Below, in pieces: positions 60,386 to 64,000 of a stretch of 64,000 bases of DNA. Source of the stretch: Anaerolineae bacterium (GTDB lineage Bacteria; Chloroflexota; Anaerolineae; Aggregatilineales; Phototrophicaceae); the NCBI GenBank assembly GCA_019912965.1, contig JAIOHM010000211.1, forward strand, positions 1 through 64,000. The letters are read 5' to 3'. Below the pieces are notes generated by a model that searched no databases, was not told where the DNA came from, and saw nothing but the letters and a program-made list of their open reading frames with translations. Each line of letters begins with the position of its first letter. The first letter of the stretch is position 1. Made by a program: the position numbers and the translations under genes.

Positions 60386-61720
60386 TTATTTCATTTCCTC
60401 AACAATCGAATAGAGTAATTCTAGAATAACGCGTTGCACACTTTTTTTATCATGTGCCACACACGGTATCACTTTGATATTTTCTTCTATTTGTAACGCC
60501 GCTCTTAAATCGTCTACTTTCAATGCATCAGGTTTATCCTGTTTGTTCGCCGCAATCACATAGGGTGTAGACACATAAGCCCGAAAGCCTTCTAGCATTG
60601 ATTTGGCTGCATGGAAAGTTTTGGGATTGCTGCTGTCAACCATAACGATGAATCCCTGCATCCCCTCGACCAAAATCTCCCACATAGAAGAAACTTGCCG
60701 GTATCCGGGCGTTGAAAACAGATATAGAACCAGATCATCAGTGATGGTTACCCGCCCAAAATCCATCGCAATGGCAGTATCATCATCCTTAGGATCAACA
60801 CTTTTATCTGTGGTGACTATTTCAATTTCGCTGATTGAACGAATGAACTCAGTCTTGCCTGAATCCGAAGCACCAGTAATGACAATCTTGACGGTTTGAA
60901 TACCTGCGGAAGGGGTGGTGGGAGCAAATTCAGACGATAATAATAAAAATAGTTGCTTCAGTGGATCAGTATCAATCGGTTTCGCTGGAAGACTCGCCGC
61001 CAATTTTGATACAACGTTGGTTTTCCCCGGATTTCGTATCTGGTCAATCGCTTTTTCCGCTGCCGTGCGTACATCCAAATCGGCGCTGTCCAAATACGCT
61101 TCTAGAATCGGCACAGCCGCACTATCCCCAAGCTGGCCTAAACGCCGCGCCGCATCCGCCCGCCGCCACCACTTGCTGTTGGGATCACGCAGGATTTCAA
61201 CCGCTTTGGCTGCTTCGGGTGAAAGATTGATCAGATCAATTGGAGGCAGGGCTTCAGATGTGGCTTCCTTTATTTCAGCCGCCGCTTCCGATTTTTCGGG
61301 TTGCTGGCTTTCCACACCAATATACCCGCGAATCGCGCTGATGAGATGCTGAAGCCGGACATCGAACTCCTCGGCCTTTCGCAAATCCACCCACTGCGCC
61401 GTGATGAACCCAAAAGGCACAGCCGTTGCTTCTGTGCCTACCGCCAGCACCGGAAAAATACGAACATCATGCGCTTCAGCATAATTCATTTCTTCCCGTA
61501 CATAGCGGGAACTCTTGGCATCTGGCGAAAGGATAACCACCAGACAAGCCGCACTTTCCAAAGCATTCTCAATCGCCGACATCCATGAGGTCGTGCCGGG
61601 TTCGAGGGCTTCATCCGTCCACACCTGCAAACCGTTGCTTCGAATCTGGTCACGCACTTTTTGCATCACGTCCAGATTTTTGCGGCTGTAACTGAGGAAA
61701 ATATGTTTCACGCGGTGCAT
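60386..61720 (-). CDS. TIR-HEAT-GTPase fusion protein
   Basis: 444 residues. TIR at 1-135 (HIFLSYSRKNLDVMQKVRDQI, WTDEALEPGTTSW, LVVILSPDAKSSRYVREEMNYAEA, with the glutamate of EEMNY); one HEAT-like segment (SKWWRRADAARRLGQLGDSAAV, about 180-240); and a COG2229/CvnD-type GTPase from about 270: P-loop TGASDSGKTEF, IRSISEIEIVTTD, MDFGRVTITDDLVLYLFSTPGYRQ, NKQD and the C-terminal PCVAHDKKSVQRVI. The unusual G3 (TPG in place of DxxG) is characteristic of this GTPase family, so it should be active. It shares its plan with the next gene and starts the run. Confidence 0.93.
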   Translation of the reverse strand: MHRVKHIFLSYSRKNLDVMQKVRDQIRSNGLQVWTDEALEPGTTSWMSAIENALESAACLVVILSPDAKSSRYVREEMNYAEAHDVRIFPVLAVGTEATAVPFGFITAQWVDLRKAEEFDVRLQHLISAIRGYIGVESQQPEKSEAAAEIKEATSEALPPIDLINLSPEAAKAVEILRDPNSKWWRRADAARRLGQLGDSAAVPILEAYLDSADLDVRTAAEKAIDQIRNPGKTNVVSKLAASLPAKPIDTDPLKQLFLLLSSEFAPTTPSAGIQTVKIVITGASDSGKTEFIRSISEIEIVTTDKSVDPKDDDTAIAMDFGRVTITDDLVLYLFSTPGYRQVSSMWEILVEGMQGFIVMVDSSNPKTFHAAKSMLEGFRAYVSTPYVIAANKQDKPDALKVDDLRAALQIEENIKVIPCVAHDKKSVQRVILELLYSIVEEMK

Positions 61721-61862
61721 CCTTCAACCAACATTGCACAAACCTTCTTTAATCATACCTAAAGGACTGCTATTTTTGCATCAATCATTGCAGGTTATAA
61801 AACTCGAACCATCACCATCGAATTTTTGTGCTACACTTCAAATAGTAGTGGTTGCAATGTAG

Positions 61863-61882
61863 GGACGCAGCATGCTGCGTCC
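61863..61882. repeat. Perfect 20-bp palindrome GGACGCAGCA/TGCTGCGTCC
   Basis: Preceded by GTAG, this is a member of the GTAGGG(A/G)C palindromic element family that is common in bacterial intergenic DNA. Confidence 0.6.
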
Positions 61883-61939
61883 GCATCACTACCCTCCACC
61901 AAAATCGCCCACATGGCGAACATGGCGGCGGCAGGCATC

Positions 61940-62160
61940 CCTGACAGCGTCACCACCCAAAATGCACAAAATCCCGTTTGAAATTGAAGAATCTGACGAA
62001 TTTGCAGAAATTTGCGAATCTTATCAACCTATACGTGTCGCCCAAACCCTGTCCGACACCGACGACGACGACAAAACCCTGTACCACCCTTTGCGCGCAA
62101 ACGATTTGTTCCCCTCTCCTAGCTGTACTCAGCGGTGGGGAGAGGGGTAGGGGTGAGGGC
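61940..62160 (+). repeat. Composite dispersed repeat, copy B
   Basis: CAAAATCCCGTTTGAAATTG, then GACGAATTTGCAGAA and TTTGCGAATCTT, then GACGACGACGACAAAACCCTGTA, parallels copy A at 8496-8650 (inverse orientation). It is followed directly by a C-rich palindromic element (62109-62160; CCCCTCTCC...GGGGAGAGGGGTAGGGG). Confidence 0.5.
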
Positions 62161-62194
62161 TTCGCAATCGCCGCAAATCTCGCAAACTTCCCCA

Positions 62195-62225
62195 TATTTT
62201 CTGTCAACTGAAAACTGATAACTGT
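62195..62225. repeat. Heptad repeat (AACTGATAACTG type)
   Basis: TCAACTGAAAACTGATAACTG repeats a seven-base unit, and GGCTGATGGCTAATG at 62346-62360 is similar. Confidence 0.45.
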
Positions 62226-62442
62226 CTTGACATTGACGACATTGACGACATTTCCCCTCAGCGCTGACATTTTGTGTGACATTTGCGACATAAAAGTGAC
62301 ACAAATGATGCAACTTGTGCAAACACAGCCTTTTGTATTGACTAAAGGCTGATGGCTAATGACTTATTGGCGGCGAACCCCATTTCCGCCATCGCCACCG
62401 CCGCCGCCATCGCCGCCACTCACGCAAACCCTGTATTTTCTG

Positions 62443-62500
62443 GAAACTGGTAACTGGTAACTGGCAACAAATAACCAATAATCACCAACCAATCACAATC
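62443..62500. repeat. Heptad repeat (AACTGGT type)
   Basis: AAACTGGTAACTGGTAACTG, then GCAACAAATAACCAATAATC and ACCAACCAATCA, is a decaying seven-base tandem array. Confidence 0.6.
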
Positions 62501-62544
62501 GCGTAAAATAGAGGCGCACTTAAAAACATAGATGGGTTCTTAAA

Positions 62545-64000
62545 ATGGAAATTCTTGAAACACAGATTAATCCCAACGATGATCATTTCCAGCAAAATGC
62601 TGCCCATAACCGCGCCCTCGCAGCCGAACTCCGTGAACGGTTAGCCCTCGTCCGGCAGGGCGGAGGCGAGCAGTATCAGCAGCGCCAGCGTGAACAGGGC
62701 AAACTCTTTGTCCGGGACCGTATCGACAAACTCATCGATCCCGGCTCACCCTTTCTCGAACTCTCGCCCCTCGCCGCGTGGGAGATGTATAACGGTGAAG
62801 CCCCGGCAGCAGGCATCGTTACGGGAATAGGGCGCGTAAGCGGCGTGGAATGCCTCATTGTTGCTAACGACGCGACCGTAAAAGGTGGCACCTATTTCCC
62901 CCTCACCGTAAAAAAGCACCTGAGGGCGCAGCAGGTCGCGCTGGAAAATAACCTCCCATGCATCTATCTCGTAGATAGCGGCGGCGCGTTCCTCCCCATG
63001 CAGGACGAAGTATTCCCGGATGTTGATGATTTCGGACGCATTTTTTACAACCAAGCCGTGATGAGCGCGGCGGGAATTCCCCAAATCGCCTGTGTGATGG
63101 GAAGCTGTACGGCGGGCGGCGCATATGTCCCGGCCATGTCCGATGAAACCGTGATCGTGAAAGGCACAGGCACAATATTCCTCGGCGGCCCACCGCTGGT
63201 CAAAGCCGCAACCGGAGAAGAAGTCACAGCCGAGGATTTAGGCGGCGCTTATGTCCACACCCACATTTCCGGTGTAGCCGATCACTATGCCGAAGATGAT
63301 GCCCACGCGCTGGAAATCGTGCGCGGGATAGCCGAATCGCTCAACCGTCGCAAGCATCTGGATATGGACATCGCCCCACCGGAAGAACCGTTGTATGACC
63401 CCGCCGAACTCTACGGGGTTATCCCGTCCACTTTCCGCGAAAGTTACGATGCCCGCGAAGTCATCGCCCGCTTGGTGGATGGCAGCCGCTTCCGCGAATT
63501 CAAAGCCAATTACGGGACGACTCTGGTTACAGGTTTCGCCCGCATCGAAGGGTATCCCGTCGGCATCATCGCTAACAACGGCGTCCTGTTCAGCGAAAGC
63601 GCCCTCAAAGGCACCCACTTCATCGAACTCTGCACCGCCCGCAATATTCCGCTGCTGTTCCTCCAAAACATCACCGGCTTCATGGTCGGCAAGGAATACG
63701 AACAGCGCGGCATCGCCAAAGACGGCGCAAAGATGGTTCACGCCGTAGCCAACGCCCGCGTCCCCAAGCTGACGATCATCATCGGCGGTAGCTTCGGCGC
63801 AGGCAATTATGGTATGTGTGGACGGGCATATTCACCCCGCTTCCTGTGGATGTGGCCGAACAGCCGCATCAGTGTTATGGGTGGCGAACAGGCCGCGAAC
63901 GTGCTGCTAACCGTCAAGCGCGATCAGCTTCAACGTCACCACAAACCGGATATGACCGAGGACGAACAAAACGCCTTCCGTCAACCCATCTTGGATAAGT
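62545..64000 (+). CDS. mccB: Methylcrotonoyl-CoA carboxylase carboxyltransferase subunit (partial)
   Basis: About 485 residues are seen before the window ends; the full subunit is usually about 535. The enzyme moves carboxyl from carboxybiotin to 3-methylcrotonyl-CoA in leucine breakdown. KGGTYFPLTVKKHLRAQQVALENNLPCIYLVDSGGAFLPMQDEVFPD, MGSCTAGGAYVPAMSDE, LGGPPLVKAATGEEV, IANNGVLFSESALKGTHFIELC and MCGRAYSPRFLWMWPNSRISVMGGEQAA closely follow LiuB/MccB, and distinguish it from propionyl- and acetyl-CoA subunits. The biotin subunit is expected downstream of the window. No strong ribosome site is visible. Confidence 0.92.
   Translation, partial: MEILETQINPNDDHFQQNAAHNRALAAELRERLALVRQGGGEQYQQRQREQGKLFVRDRIDKLIDPGSPFLELSPLAAWEMYNGEAPAAGIVTGIGRVSGVECLIVANDATVKGGTYFPLTVKKHLRAQQVALENNLPCIYLVDSGGAFLPMQDEVFPDVDDFGRIFYNQAVMSAAGIPQIACVMGSCTAGGAYVPAMSDETVIVKGTGTIFLGGPPLVKAATGEEVTAEDLGGAYVHTHISGVADHYAEDDAHALEIVRGIAESLNRRKHLDMDIAPPEEPLYDPAELYGVIPSTFRESYDAREVIARLVDGSRFREFKANYGTTLVTGFARIEGYPVGIIANNGVLFSESALKGTHFIELCTARNIPLLFLQNITGFMVGKEYEQRGIAKDGAKMVHAVANARVPKLTIIIGGSFGAGNYGMCGRAYSPRFLWMWPNSRISVMGGEQAANVLLTVKRDQLQRHHKPDMTEDEQNAFRQPILDK

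Larger units (their letters stand above)
61721..62544. other. Repeat-rich noncoding interval of 820 bases
   Basis: There is no convincing gene. It holds a perfect 20-bp palindrome (61863-61882), the plus-strand copy of the composite repeat (about 61940-62160) with a C-rich palindromic element (62109-62160), heptad repeats (62195-62225, 62443-62500), and GCCGCCACC tracts around 62370-62410. Several open frames here are read through repeats. Confidence 0.65.

Noticed and set aside
61872..62291. Open frames (61872-62150 plus, 61950-62291 minus, 61978-62211 plus) in the 61.7-62.5 kb gap
   Set aside because: All are made of the composite repeat and palindromic elements. Similarity to translated copy A is explained by DNA repeats.

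Overview
The window looks like a chromosomal segment of a Chloroflexota bacterium, probably of the Anaerolineae side of the phylum. This is inferred from protein style only, with no search run: many PPC/beta-sandwich secreted proteins, threonine/proline-rich (PT-rich) linkers, WD40 and TolB-type propellers, Ser/Thr kinases, TIR and HEAT proteins, STAS-like small proteins, and intergenic heptad repeats. GC content is near 50 percent except for a clearly AT-rich patch at about 40.57-41.77 kb.

Layout. 0-4.5 kb: the 5' end of a 16S rRNA gene leaves the window on the minus strand behind two tandem TTGACA-N17 promoters, followed by housekeeping genes (recR, ybaB/ebfC, dnaX on minus; tatA on plus). 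4.6-17.4 kb: mixed genes, namely a LysM/lamin-tail protein, a GT-C-like membrane protein, a NYN nuclease, a pair of flavin split-barrel proteins, a solo NMT1-like lipoprotein, an HTH protein, three tRNA genes (Pro, Gly, Met), a TolB-like propeller, an AlkD-like glycosylase, a TetR/SnoaL divergent pair and a DsbA-like thioredoxin. 17.5-25.6 kb: TIR-HEAT protein, rsgA, a Zn/Mn ABC importer, and a receiver-GAF-class III cyclase protein. 25.7-36.9 kb: a signalling and possibly defensive block of secreted subtilase, TIR-NB-ARC-TPR protein, Ser/Thr kinase with an external EF-hand-like region, WD40 lipoprotein and TIR-FGE/sulfatase protein. 37-56 kb: gatB, an AT-rich foreign-looking gene, a broken GNAT gene, STAS-like proteins, four small unknown genes, a large histidine kinase, an aminotransferase, a RelE-type toxin-antitoxin pair, a racemase, a DUF5996 protein and a UGT-like glycosyltransferase. 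55.3-61.7 kb: an all-minus run of TIR-HEAT-GTPase, TIR-HEAT-pseudoGTPase-receiver, a free receiver, a Ser/Thr kinase with PAS, then two small genes. 61.7-62.5 kb: repeat-rich noncoding DNA. 62.5 kb to the end: a methylcrotonyl-CoA carboxylase carboxyltransferase that runs off the edge.

The most interesting content is five TIR-domain proteins within about 45 kb. Each has a different partner module (HEAT; NB-ARC-TPR; formylglycine-generating-enzyme-like; COG2229-type GTPase; degenerate GTPase plus receiver), and each keeps a glutamate at the position expected for NAD-cleaving TIR domains. The 56-61.7 kb run links TIR, small-GTPase, phosphoreceiver and kinase modules in one apparent transcription unit and is the best candidate for an undescribed signalling or antiphage system.

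A second theme is repeat invasion. Short C-rich palindromic elements and heptad repeats sit between genes and also in frame inside genes. One membrane protein carries two such inserts, another protein carries one, and the signal peptide of the WD40 lipoprotein is itself read from a heptad repeat.
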